Shown piece by piece: positions 9,786 to 18,123 of a stretch of DNA of 64,000 bases. A program made the translations under genes and the position numbers. The stretch comes from Anaerolinea sp. (GTDB lineage Bacteria; Chloroflexota; Anaerolineae; Anaerolineales; Anaerolineaceae): contig DYEC01000004.1 in the NCBI GenBank assembly GCA_020725865.1, forward strand, positions 186,001 through 250,000, in the 5' to 3' direction. The stretch's first letter is position 1. Each line of letters begins with the position of its first letter. A model generated the notes under the pieces. The model saw only the letters and a list, made by a program, of their open reading frames with translations. It did no database searches and was not told the DNA's origin.

Positions 9786-10664
9786 ATGGCGAAGGCAGTC
9801 AAGATTGGCGAAAAATGGGTGGGCAATGAGTATCCCACCTACGTGGTTGCTGAAATTGGTATCAATCATAATGGTGATCTGGACATTGCAAAACGAATGA
9901 TCAAAGCGGCGAAAGAAACTGGTGTGGATGCGGTGAAGTTCCAGAAACGCACACCCGAGTTGTGTGTCCCACCAGAGCAGCGCAACGTCATGCGCGAAAC
10001 TCCCTGGGGCTATATTTCTTATCTGGACTATCGCCGCAAGATTGAGTTTGGCGAACAGGAATATGATGAGATTGACCGCTATTGCAAAGAGCTGGGCATA
10101 GATTGGTTTGTCTCGGTTTGGGATGAGTCTGCAGTTGATTTCATGGAAAAATATCAGCCAATTGCCTATAAGGTGCCGTCTGCGGCCTTGACCGATCATA
10201 GTTTGCTGCGTCACCTTCGAAGAACAGGGCGGCCATTGATCTTATCTACCGGCATGTCGACGATGGAGCAGATCCGAAAAGCTATCGAGGTGATTGGGCT
10301 GGAAGGGGTGGTCATTTGTCACACTACCAGCGCTTATCCCTGCGACCCGGATGAACTCAATCTGCGTATGATCCAGACGCTTAAGAGTGAGTATGATTGC
10401 CCGATTGGGTATTCCGGTCATGAAGTTGGATTAATTCCTTCGGTGGTGGCAGTTGCGCTTGGCGCCTGTCTGGTGGAACGACATTTCACGCTGGATCGCG
10501 CAATGTGGGGTTCGGATCAGGCAGCTTCGGTGGAGCCCGGAGGGTTCGAGCGACTGGTGAAGTATATCCGGGTAACCGAGATGGCACTTGGCGATGGTGT
10601 GAAAAAGGTGTACGACAGTGAAATCCCCATTCTGAAAAAGCTACGCCGTGTTCAGGATAGCTGA
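9786..10664 (+). CDS. neuB: NeuB-family sialic acid/KDN synthase lacking the SAF domain
   Basis: This 292-residue enzyme condenses phosphoenolpyruvate with a six-carbon sugar to make a nine-carbon acid. The TIM-barrel motifs are present: AEIGINHNGD at about residues 21-30, KFQKR, LSTGMST, GYSGHE and ERHFTLDR. The usual PGPDH-like motif is replaced by WGSDQAASVEP. The chain stops where family members of about 340-350 residues begin their C-terminal antifreeze-like SAF domain, which is absent here. AAGGAG (9773-9778) lies 7 nt before the ATG. With the fused CMP-synthetase/phosphatase just upstream, a KDN-type route from a sugar 6-phosphate is the simplest reading. Confidence 0.85.
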   Translation: MAKAVKIGEKWVGNEYPTYVVAEIGINHNGDLDIAKRMIKAAKETGVDAVKFQKRTPELCVPPEQRNVMRETPWGYISYLDYRRKIEFGEQEYDEIDRYCKELGIDWFVSVWDESAVDFMEKYQPIAYKVPSAALTDHSLLRHLRRTGRPLILSTGMSTMEQIRKAIEVIGLEGVVICHTTSAYPCDPDELNLRMIQTLKSEYDCPIGYSGHEVGLIPSVVAVALGACLVERHFTLDRAMWGSDQAASVEPGGFERLVKYIRVTEMALGDGVKKVYDSEIPILKKLRRVQDS

Positions 10665-10697
10665 GCATCCGGTGAATTTGTGTGATGGAGTCTGGAG

Positions 10698-10901
10698 ATG
10701 AAAATTTTAGTCAGCGGTTTTACATGGGTTTACCTTGATCCGGGGTCAGGCAGCTTTATCCTGCAAATTTTACTGGCTGCGCTGCTGGGAGGCGCATACG
10801 CTGTCAAGGTGTACTGGAAAAAAATCAAAGGGTTGTTCATCCGTTCGTCTTCGCAGGAGGATAAAGAAAGAATCAATGCGGATCGGGAGCATGACGAGTA
10901 A
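10698..10901 (+). CDS. Small single-helix membrane protein with YLDPGSGS motif
   Basis: This 67-residue protein starts with a short stretch and the motif YLDPGSGS at residues 12-19. One hydrophobic helix (about 20-40) then leads into a basic, charged tail (YWKKIKGLF and onward), which probably faces the cytoplasm. GGAG (10687-10690) is 7 nt before the ATG. From memory, small proteins with this motif recur beside NoeA-like methyltransferases and phosphatase/sulfatase-fold membrane proteins, as in the next two genes here. It could be a small partner or anchor in a glycan-modifying assembly. No function is known to me. Confidence 0.75.
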   Translation: MKILVSGFTWVYLDPGSGSFILQILLAALLGGAYAVKVYWKKIKGLFIRSSSQEDKERINADREHDE

Positions 10902-12270
10902 TCTTCATCAGGCATCTTTTCGTGACCCAAGCGGGTTTGTCTTCTGGCGGGATGGTATGCTGTTTCGTCAGGTGAATCGCATATACCAGAAGGATTACGA
11001 TTGCCTGATACGATCCGGACTATACTCATCTCTGGTGCGGGATGGGCTGATGGTTGGACATGAAGAGACACAGGAACCACCGGAACTTTCTGAGCTGGCT
11101 TATCGGGTTCTAAAGCCGGAAACCGTCAGTTTTATCTCCTATCCTTATGAGTGGTGTTTCAGTCAGCTCAGGGATGCGGCGTTGCTAACGCTGCGTATAC
11201 AGCGAAAAGCGCTTGAGCACGGGATGACCCTGAAAGATGCCAGCGCTTATAACATCCAGTTTTTCGGTTATCAACCAATCCTGATTGATACACTTTCTTT
11301 TGAGGAATATCGTGAGGGGGAACCCTGGGTGGCATACCGTCAGTTTTGCCAGCATTTTCTGGCACCATTGGCGTTGATGGCTTATACCGATGTGCGTTTA
11401 AGCCAGCTTTTGCGGGTATATCTGGATGGGATACCACTTGACCTTGCCAGTCGCCTGCTTCCATGGAAGACTCGTTTGAGTTTGGGTTTGGCGACTCACA
11501 TTCACCTTCACGCTTCAGCCCAAAAGCGTTATGCCGGTGAAAAGATATCCACAGCAGCCCGTGGCAAAATGGGAAAGATGGCTTTATTGGGGTTGATAGA
11601 CAGCCTTGAAGCGGCGATTAGATCGCTTTCCTGGAAACCGCGCGGCACAGAATGGGCTGATTATTATCGGGAAACGAATTACAGTGATCAGGCTTTTGAG
11701 GATAAGAAACAACGGGTGGAGGAGTTTGTTTCTCATGTTCATCCTTCTATGGTTTGGGATTTAGGTGCGAATACCGGGATATTCAGCCGGATTGCCAGTG
11801 GTCAGGGAGCAAAAACGATTGCATTTGACATTGACCCAGCGGCTGTTGAATTGAATTACCGGGAATGTGTCCGCGCAAAAGAAACGAATTTGCTGCCGTT
11901 GGTGCTGGATTTGACTAATCCCAGCCCGGGTTTGGGATGGGCGAACGCGGAACGTCAGGCTCTTGTTGAACGGGGCAAGGCGGACATGGTACTGGCGCTG
12001 GCGCTAGTGCATCATCTGGCGATATCGAACAATGTGCCGTTCCAGAGAATAGCCGATTATTTTTCCCAGATGGGCGAATGGCTAGTGGTTGAATTTGTGC
12101 CAAAAGATGATTCACAGGTACAGCGTTTGCTCGCCAGCCGGAAGGACATCTTTACGGAATATCATAAACAGAGTTTTGAGCGTGCCTTTAATGAAGTGTA
12201 TGAAATCCGTGCTGATCATCCAATCAGCTTCTCCGGGCGAATTTTGTACTTAATGCAACGCAGACAATGA
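10876..12270 (+). CDS. NoeA-like class I SAM-dependent methyltransferase
   Basis: This protein of about 464 residues has a helical N-terminal half (SYPYEWCFSQLRDAALLT, an ALEHGMTLKDAS-type segment and LIDTLSFE) and a C-terminal Rossmann methyltransferase domain with the SAM site VWDLGANTGIFSRIA near residue 300. This two-part layout matches NoeA-type proteins linked to nodulation-factor and surface glycan methylation. The gene overlaps the small membrane protein. ATG 10876 follows AGGAGG (10855-10860) at a long spacing of 15 nt, while ATG 10891 has GGGAG almost touching it, so the start is uncertain by five codons. The substrate is unknown, probably a sugar or lipid-linked sugar. Confidence 0.75.
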   Translation: MRIGSMTSNLHQASFRDPSGFVFWRDGMLFRQVNRIYQKDYDCLIRSGLYSSLVRDGLMVGHEETQEPPELSELAYRVLKPETVSFISYPYEWCFSQLRDAALLTLRIQRKALEHGMTLKDASAYNIQFFGYQPILIDTLSFEEYREGEPWVAYRQFCQHFLAPLALMAYTDVRLSQLLRVYLDGIPLDLASRLLPWKTRLSLGLATHIHLHASAQKRYAGEKISTAARGKMGKMALLGLIDSLEAAIRSLSWKPRGTEWADYYRETNYSDQAFEDKKQRVEEFVSHVHPSMVWDLGANTGIFSRIASGQGAKTIAFDIDPAAVELNYRECVRAKETNLLPLVLDLTNPSPGLGWANAERQALVERGKADMVLALALVHHLAISNNVPFQRIADYFSQMGEWLVVEFVPKDDSQVQRLLASRKDIFTEYHKQSFERAFNEVYEIRADHPISFSGRILYLMQRRQ

Positions 12271-12285
12271 CTTTCGTGGCGAAGT

Positions 12286-13836
12286 ATGGTAATTGAAAAT
12301 AAAAGAGAGTTCATCTTTCATCCTTTTTTGCTTAGCCTGTACCCAGTTGTAGCATTGCTGGCGCATAACATGGGCGAGATGAATCCGGTCTATGCATTGC
12401 GCCCACTGGTTTTTTCGTTGCTATGTGGTGTGTTGGTTTATTTTATGCTGACGCGCTTTTTATCGGTTCAGCGGGCGGCAGTTCTTTTCTTCTGGCTGGG
12501 AGTGCTGTTTTTCTCTTATGGACATGTTTATCAGTTGATTGAACGGGTGACTATTGGTGGTGTAGTCATTGGACAACACCGCGTCCTTGCGCCTTTTTGG
12601 ATCATTTTATTGTGTGCTGGAAGCTGGTTTATACTAAAACGCACCGGTGATTTGGCGACGTTGAACCGACTGCTTAATCTGGTGAGTGTTGTCTTGTTTG
12701 TGGTGCCTCTTTTCCAGGTAACGAAGTTTGAGATTGACCGGGCGCATGCCCAAAGTAACCGCCAAATTGAGACGGCATATCGTGACGATGTGGAATGGTT
12801 GCCGAAGGATGGGCAACTGCAGAGTGAAGCCCTGCCGGATGTTTATTACATCATTCTAGACGCTTATATGCGTGATGATATGTTGCGAAAATTTTATGGT
12901 CTGGATGTATCGCCATTTATTGATCGTCTGAGCGAAATGGGCTTTTATGTAGCGCTGTGCAGCCAGAGCAATTATGCTCATACGTCGCTGTCAATCCCTT
13001 CTGTATTGAACATGAATTATTTGCAGGAAGTTGCGCCCGAATTAATGCGGAACAATATGAGCTGGGCACACATGGGCGATTATGCAAAAAGAAGTCTGGT
13101 ATTGCAATTGTTTAAGCAGTTAGGTTATCGGATTGTGGTGTTTGATACTGGAAACGATCTGGATCGGATGGAAAACGCAGATGTTGTGATCTCGCGCGCC
13201 ACTTCTCCGTGGGTATTGTTGCTGGATTTTCGTCAGGTTGGCGAGTTTGAAATTCTTTTCTTGCGCACTACTGCACTACGACTGGTGGTTGAATTACAGC
13301 CGTATGTGTTACCCGATTGGAATGTGGTGCGGACACCGGAGCAAAATCATTATCAAACGATTTTGTATGGGCTGGATGAATTGGCTAAGGTGCCTGAATT
13401 GACCGGACCAAAGTTTGTTTACTGGCACTTAATCGCGCCCCATCCCCCGTTTGTTTTTGCGGAGGATGGCAGCTACTTGCTCACCGGTGAAGCAGACCCA
13501 GGCTATATCAATGAAATAAAATACCTGAATGTGCGTATCCTTGAGCTGATGCAAACGATTATACGAGAGTCAAGAACGCCGCCGGTGATTATTTTGCAGG
13601 CGGATCATGGGCTGGATACAGAAAACCGAATGGCGATTTTCAGCGCATATTATTTGCCGGGTAATCATGGTAAGTGGCTTTACCCAGAAATTACACCTGT
13701 CAATACCTTTCGAGTGGTATTCAATGAATTGTTTGATGCTGGGTATCCGTTGCTGAAGGATGTGAGTTATTTTTCAGAGCATGATACTCCCTACAATTTT
13801 ACAGAAGTGCGCTATCCATGCGAGACTGTGAGGTAA
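12286..13836 (+). CDS. Membrane-anchored sulfatase/alkaline phosphatase-superfamily protein
   Basis: This 516-residue protein has about four or five N-terminal membrane helices (residues 10-150) followed by an extracytoplasmic alkaline-phosphatase-fold domain. The domain opens with DVYYIILDAYMRDD, where the first metal aspartate lies. It continues with NYAHTSLSIPS, where Thr or Ser would be the nucleophile, and with HLIAPHPPFVF and LQADHGLD, which supply metal ligands. The family includes sulfatases and transferases that move phosphoethanolamine or glycerophosphate onto envelope glycans. It sits between a NoeA-like methyltransferase and a GT-B protein, so modification of the surface polymer is likely. 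Hydrolase or transferase cannot be decided. Confidence 0.75.
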   Translation: MVIENKREFIFHPFLLSLYPVVALLAHNMGEMNPVYALRPLVFSLLCGVLVYFMLTRFLSVQRAAVLFFWLGVLFFSYGHVYQLIERVTIGGVVIGQHRVLAPFWIILLCAGSWFILKRTGDLATLNRLLNLVSVVLFVVPLFQVTKFEIDRAHAQSNRQIETAYRDDVEWLPKDGQLQSEALPDVYYIILDAYMRDDMLRKFYGLDVSPFIDRLSEMGFYVALCSQSNYAHTSLSIPSVLNMNYLQEVAPELMRNNMSWAHMGDYAKRSLVLQLFKQLGYRIVVFDTGNDLDRMENADVVISRATSPWVLLLDFRQVGEFEILFLRTTALRLVVELQPYVLPDWNVVRTPEQNHYQTILYGLDELAKVPELTGPKFVYWHLIAPHPPFVFAEDGSYLLTGEADPGYINEIKYLNVRILELMQTIIRESRTPPVIILQADHGLDTENRMAIFSAYYLPGNHGKWLYPEITPVNTFRVVFNELFDAGYPLLKDVSYFSEHDTPYNFTEVRYPCETVR

Positions 13837-13846
13837 AAGGTTGGGT

Positions 13847-15466
13847 GTGATAGATTTACGAGCATTGGAGCAGCGAGCCTGGCGCAGATGGCGCAGAATG
13901 CGGGTGGATGCAGTCAACCGCCAGCATATTGCACGGCTTTTTCGGGATGTTGAAGCCAATTCCTTGACAAAACCCGATACCCGCCCGGTTCTGTTCTTTA
14001 ATGCCTCAACCCGGTTGAGTGGATTAAGTTTGAATGCTGCTTTTTCTTTGCTTTCCAGCCTGGCAGTGCGTTTGAGTGGTGTGCCGGTGATTTATCTCGT
14101 TTGCAATACTGGTCTGAAGCCCTGTGTTTTGGGGACAAACCGGCAGAATCCCGAATCACAGCCGCCCTGTCGGGAATGTCTGAGGCAATCTCGGGTAGCA
14201 TTTCCAACAAGTAATGTACATTGGTTCACTTATGAGCGGGATGACGCTCTGGAACACAAAATCGCAGCTCTGTCTCTCGCGGAACTGGAAAATGTGGAAC
14301 ATCAAGGAATACCGCTAGGCATTATGGTATTGCCATCACTGCGTTGGATTTTGCGCCGCCACCACTTGATAGACGATCAAAACACCCGTTACCTTTTTCG
14401 TCAGTATATCTTGTCGGCGTGGAGTCTGGCACAGCAAGCAGAAGAGCTTATTGGTTCTCTGCAGCCTCAGGCAGTCGTTGTTTTCAACGGCATGTTTTAT
14501 CCAGAAGCAATTGTTCGTTTTGTTGCAAAGCGCGCCGGTATCCGTGTGATCAGCCATGAGGTGGCATTGCGCCCCTTTACTGCATTTTTCACAACGGGAG
14601 AGGCAACCGCTTATCCAATTGAAATTTCGCCGGAATTTGAATTAACGCCTGAACAGGACCGGCAACTGGATGACTATTTATCGCATCGTTTTCAGGGCAA
14701 TTTCAGTATGGCAGGGATTCGTTTCTGGCCTGAGATGCGCAGCCTGCCGTCGCACTTCTGGGAACGGGTCAAGCCGTTCAAACAAATTGTGCCCGTCTTT
14801 ACGAATGTGGTTTTTGATACCAGCCAGGGTCATGCAAATGTGGTTTTTCCGCACATGTTTGCCTGGCTGGACACCGTGCTTGAGTTGATTCGGGCGCATC
14901 CTGAGACGTTTTTTGTTTTGCGTGCCCATCCAGATGAGACACGACCGGGGAAAGAGAGCCAGGAAAGCGTGGCGGATTGGGCAAAAGAGCGCGGCGTGTT
15001 GGAGCTTCCTAATGTAATGTTTGTCAGCCCAAATGAGTATCTCAGCTCATACGAACTGATTAGACATTCGAAGTTTGTCATGGTTTATAATTCCACGATC
15101 GGTCTGGAAGCCTCACTGCTAGGAGCGGCGGTTTTGTGTGGCGGCAAAGCGCGTTACACGCAGATACCGACGGTCTTTTTCCCACAAACGGTAGAGGCGT
15201 ATCGTCAGCAGGCAGAAGAATTCCTGTCTGCAAACCCAATATCCGTGCCATCTGAATTTGTGCGTAATGCGCGCAAGTTTTTGTATGTCCAGTTATTTCA
15301 CACCTCGATACCCTTTGACGAATTTCTGGAAGAAGATGGTATCCGGCAGGGATATGTGCGTCTGAAGGATTTTTCGTGGCAAGCTTTGACTCCGGAACGT
15401 TCAGCAACCATGCGCACGATTGTAGCGGGCATTCTGGAAGATAAACCTTTTCTGGTGAAAGAATGA
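13847..15466 (+). CDS. Capsule-synthesis-like (KpsC/KpsS-type) GT-B protein
   Basis: This 539-residue soluble protein has a C-terminal half that resembles capsule-synthesis GT-B transferases. It shows FVLRAHPDE near residue 360 and, about 50 residues later, FVMVYNSTIGLEASLLG with the Gly-Leu-Glu helix that binds the nucleotide in this fold. A CxxC pair lies in the N-terminal half (CREC in QPPCRECLRQ). AAAAGG (13835-13840) is 6 nt before GTG 13847, which I prefer to TTG 13841. The stop overlaps the next ATG as ATGA. KpsC/KpsS enzymes use CMP-Kdo; with CMP-nonulosonic acid genes nearby, a CMP-sugar donor is plausible but unproven. Confidence 0.55.
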   Translation: MIDLRALEQRAWRRWRRMRVDAVNRQHIARLFRDVEANSLTKPDTRPVLFFNASTRLSGLSLNAAFSLLSSLAVRLSGVPVIYLVCNTGLKPCVLGTNRQNPESQPPCRECLRQSRVAFPTSNVHWFTYERDDALEHKIAALSLAELENVEHQGIPLGIMVLPSLRWILRRHHLIDDQNTRYLFRQYILSAWSLAQQAEELIGSLQPQAVVVFNGMFYPEAIVRFVAKRAGIRVISHEVALRPFTAFFTTGEATAYPIEISPEFELTPEQDRQLDDYLSHRFQGNFSMAGIRFWPEMRSLPSHFWERVKPFKQIVPVFTNVVFDTSQGHANVVFPHMFAWLDTVLELIRAHPETFFVLRAHPDETRPGKESQESVADWAKERGVLELPNVMFVSPNEYLSSYELIRHSKFVMVYNSTIGLEASLLGAAVLCGGKARYTQIPTVFFPQTVEAYRQQAEEFLSANPISVPSEFVRNARKFLYVQLFHTSIPFDEFLEEDGIRQGYVRLKDFSWQALTPERSATMRTIVAGILEDKPFLVKE

Positions 15467-16428
15467 AACCAACCTGTTCGATTGTCATTCGATCCTATAA
15501 CGAAGAGAAGCATATTGCCCGATTGTTGACCGGTATTTCACAGCAGACAATCAAGGATGTGCAGACCATTCTGGTAGATTCGGGTTCGACAGATGCAACT
15601 GTAGAAATTGCCTCGCGTTTTCCGGTAGAGGTGGTCTCTATCCGACCAGAGGATTTTACTTTTGGGCGTTCATTGAACGTGGGTATTTCTCATGCCCAGG
15701 CGGATTTTGTGGTTATTGCCAGCGCTCATGTGTATCCAGTTTATCCGGACTGGCTGGAACACTTGCTTGCACCGTTTACCGATTCGCAAGTGGCTTTAAC
15801 ATACGGAAAACAGCGTGGCGCAGAAACCACAAAGTATTCCGAACATCAAATTTTCCGTCACTGGTTTCCGGAACATTCTCAATTGCGCCAATCGCACCCA
15901 TTTTGTAACAATGCCAATGCAGCTATCCGGCGTTCACTTTGGGAACTTCATCCATACAACGAAACATTGCCGGCATTAGAAGACTTGGCATGGGCACGCT
16001 GGGCTTTTGAGCAGGGACACGCGATTGCCTATGTGGCAGAAGCCGAAATCATTCATGTCCATAACGAAAGCTGGCAGGGAGTATTCAATCGCTACCGTCG
16101 TGAAGGAATGGCGTTCAAGCAGATTTACCCGCACGAGACATTTCGATTATATGATTTGGTTCGTCTATGGATCGCAAATGTATGGCATGACCTGCGCGCG
16201 GCGCGCCGGGAACGCGCCCGGGTAAAATGGCAGGATATTGCCCGCTTTCGCTGGATGCAGTTTTGGGGAACTTATCGTGGTTTCCATGAATCCGGACCAC
16301 TAACATGGCAATTGAAACAGGCTTTTTATTATCCGCGTTCACTGGATGCACTTCCCCGCCAACATTCATCCCGCAAGGTTACTCCAATCCAGTATGCTGA
16401 TACCACTCCCAAGCACACAAAGGGATAA
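15463..16428 (+). CDS. Family 2 glycosyltransferase
   Basis: This 321-residue GT-A enzyme opens with CSIVIRSYNEEKHIARLL and carries VDSGSTDATVEIA near residue 40, the classic nucleotide-sugar binding segment of GT2. AALEDLAWARWAFEQG near residue 175 supplies the acceptor-side acidic ED motif. No membrane helices are evident. It starts inside the stop of the upstream GT-B gene (4-nt overlap), so the two are translationally coupled. It probably adds one sugar during cytoplasmic repeat-unit assembly; the donor is unknown. Confidence 0.85.
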   Translation: MKPTCSIVIRSYNEEKHIARLLTGISQQTIKDVQTILVDSGSTDATVEIASRFPVEVVSIRPEDFTFGRSLNVGISHAQADFVVIASAHVYPVYPDWLEHLLAPFTDSQVALTYGKQRGAETTKYSEHQIFRHWFPEHSQLRQSHPFCNNANAAIRRSLWELHPYNETLPALEDLAWARWAFEQGHAIAYVAEAEIIHVHNESWQGVFNRYRREGMAFKQIYPHETFRLYDLVRLWIANVWHDLRAARRERARVKWQDIARFRWMQFWGTYRGFHESGPLTWQLKQAFYYPRSLDALPRQHSSRKVTPIQYADTTPKHTKG

Positions 16429-16431
16429 GAA

Positions 16432-17109
16432 ATGGAAAAGAAGATTGTTGCATTGGTGCCAATGCGCCATCATTCTCAAAGGGTGATAGGAAAGAATTAC
16501 CGCCCTCTGGCAGGAAAACCGCTCTTTCACCACATTCTGCATACCCTGCAAGCTGTGCCGGAAATCAGTCAGATTGTTGTAGATACGGACAGCCCGGAGA
16601 TTGCACAGGGATTGGCGGAGCACTTTCCAACGGTCGTATATCTGGAGCGCCCCGAATATTTACGCGCGGACACAATCCCGATGAATGAGATTTTGCTCTA
16701 CGATACCGCTCAGGTGCTGGCTGATTTGTATTTACAGACCCACAGTACGAATCCGCTTCTTCGCGCGGAAACAATTTCCAGAGCTATTCAAACTCTGCTG
16801 GCAAACTTCCCCGCATACGATTCACTGTTTTCGGTGACCAGAATGCGGACGCGGTTGTGGGATGCGCTGGCAAGACCGATCAACCATAATCCGAATATTC
16901 TGCTGCAAACACAGGACTTGCCGCCCATCTATGAGGAAAATTCTTGTATATACCTCTTCACACGCCAGACACTGGAACAGCGCCGTAATCGTTTGGGGGA
17001 ACGCCCATATCTTTTTGAGATTGACCGTGCTGAAGCCTGGGACATTGACGAAGAGCTTGATTTTCTGGTAGCCGATTTGCTACTCACGCATCGCTTGAAG
17101 TCACAGTAA
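16432..17109 (+). CDS. NeuA-like cytidylyltransferase, second copy, HHS-type loop
   Basis: This 225-residue nucleotidyltransferase is related to CMP-sialic acid synthetases. Its nucleotide loop is VPMRHHSQRVIGKNYR (residues 9-24) instead of the usual PARGGSKGIPRKN, but it keeps the GKN end. THSTNPLLRAETI matches the substrate loop and AWDIDEELDF the C-terminal metal/CTP region. Unlike the copy at 8537 it has no phosphatase domain. It lies 3 nt after a GT2 gene and just ahead of a D-2-hydroxyacid dehydrogenase, so the pair may make and activate a different acid. It is unlikely to be redundant with the first copy, given the divergent loop. Confidence 0.75.
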   Translation: MEKKIVALVPMRHHSQRVIGKNYRPLAGKPLFHHILHTLQAVPEISQIVVDTDSPEIAQGLAEHFPTVVYLERPEYLRADTIPMNEILLYDTAQVLADLYLQTHSTNPLLRAETISRAIQTLLANFPAYDSLFSVTRMRTRLWDALARPINHNPNILLQTQDLPPIYEENSCIYLFTRQTLEQRRNRLGERPYLFEIDRAEAWDIDEELDFLVADLLLTHRLKSQ

Positions 17110-17145
17110 GCGCAGTTTTATTTTTATTGATTGGAGTTTGGGATA

Positions 17146-18111
17146 ATGCCAACTGTATTACTTTCTGCACCGTATATGTTGCCCTTTGTTGACCGATTCC
17201 GTCCGGTGTTTGAACATTTTGGGATAGACCTGATCATTCCTGAAGTTCATGAGCGACTCTCGGAAGAGGAACTCCTCCGTTTTGCAGGCGCTTTTGATGG
17301 CGTGATTTGCGGCGATGACCGCTTTACCGAACCCGTTATTAAAGCCTGTCTGCCGCGGTTGAAAGTTATTTCGAAATGGGGGACAGGGATTGATTCGATT
17401 GACCGTCAGGCGGCGCAAAAGCTGGGGGTGCAGGTGCGCAATACCCCAAACGCTTTTACGCTGCCGGTGGCAGATACAGTGATGGGGTATATACTTGCGT
17501 TTGCTCGCCAGATTCCCTGGATGGATCGGGATATGCGCTCGCAGAAATGGGAGAAGCGCAGAGGAATTTCGTTGAGTGAATGCACACTGGGTGTGATTGG
17601 CGTGGGTAATATCGGTAAAGCAGTGCTGCGGCGGGCGCGGGCGTTCGGAATGAGACTGCTGGGAAATGATATTATATCGATTGCACCGGACTTTATCTTG
17701 GAAAACGGTGTTGAAATGGTTCCGCTGAAAGAACTGCTGGGACGGGCTGATTTTGTCAGCCTGAACTGCGACTTGAATCCGACTAGTTATCATTTGATCA
17801 ACGCAGAAACCTTGAGCTGGATGAAACACAGCGCGGTGTTGATTAATACTGCGCGCGGTCCGATCGTGGAAGAACCTGCTTTGATTGCGGCTTTGCAGGA
17901 TGGCTGGATTGCCGGGGCGGCGCTGGATGTCTTTGAAACTGAGCCGCTGCCTATTTCTTCGCCGCTCTTGCGTATGGACAATGTCCTGCTTGCCCCACAT
18001 AACTCGAATTCCAGCCCTGCGGCATGGGAGCGCGTGCACTGGAACACAATCCGCAATCTGCTGGAGGGATTAAATATTTCGACAGGCGATTTGCAGCTTT
18101 TTATGTCCTGA
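17146..18111 (+). CDS. D-isomer-specific 2-hydroxyacid dehydrogenase, phosphoglycerate dehydrogenase-like
   Basis: This 321-residue NAD-dependent dehydrogenase shows the cofactor motif GVIGVGNIGKAVLRRA near residues 148-163. It also has the family signature ending in INTARGPIVEEPAL, and catalytic Arg, Glu and His in the expected places (NTARG, FETEPLP, APHNS). GGAG (17133-17136) is about 9 nt before ATG 17146, so the upstream TTG at 17131 was rejected. It lacks the ACT domain of long serine-pathway enzymes. Its neighbour is a NeuA-like cytidylyltransferase, which suggests a role in making an acidic glycan precursor, not serine. Confidence 0.85.
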   Translation: MPTVLLSAPYMLPFVDRFRPVFEHFGIDLIIPEVHERLSEEELLRFAGAFDGVICGDDRFTEPVIKACLPRLKVISKWGTGIDSIDRQAAQKLGVQVRNTPNAFTLPVADTVMGYILAFARQIPWMDRDMRSQKWEKRRGISLSECTLGVIGVGNIGKAVLRRARAFGMRLLGNDIISIAPDFILENGVEMVPLKELLGRADFVSLNCDLNPTSYHLINAETLSWMKHSAVLINTARGPIVEEPALIAALQDGWIAGAALDVFETEPLPISSPLLRMDNVLLAPHNSNSSPAAWERVHWNTIRNLLEGLNISTGDLQLFMS

Positions 18112-18123
18112 GAGGAAATTTTT

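Noticed and set aside
9603-10214. 203-residue minus-strand open frame
   Set aside because: It spans the end of the NeuA fusion and the start of neuB on the opposite strand, with no domain features or ribosome site.
17158-18039. 293-residue open frame on the minus strand
   Set aside because: It lies fully opposite the hydroxyacid dehydrogenase, has low-complexity His/Arg/Gln-rich content and matches no family; it is a shadow of the real gene.
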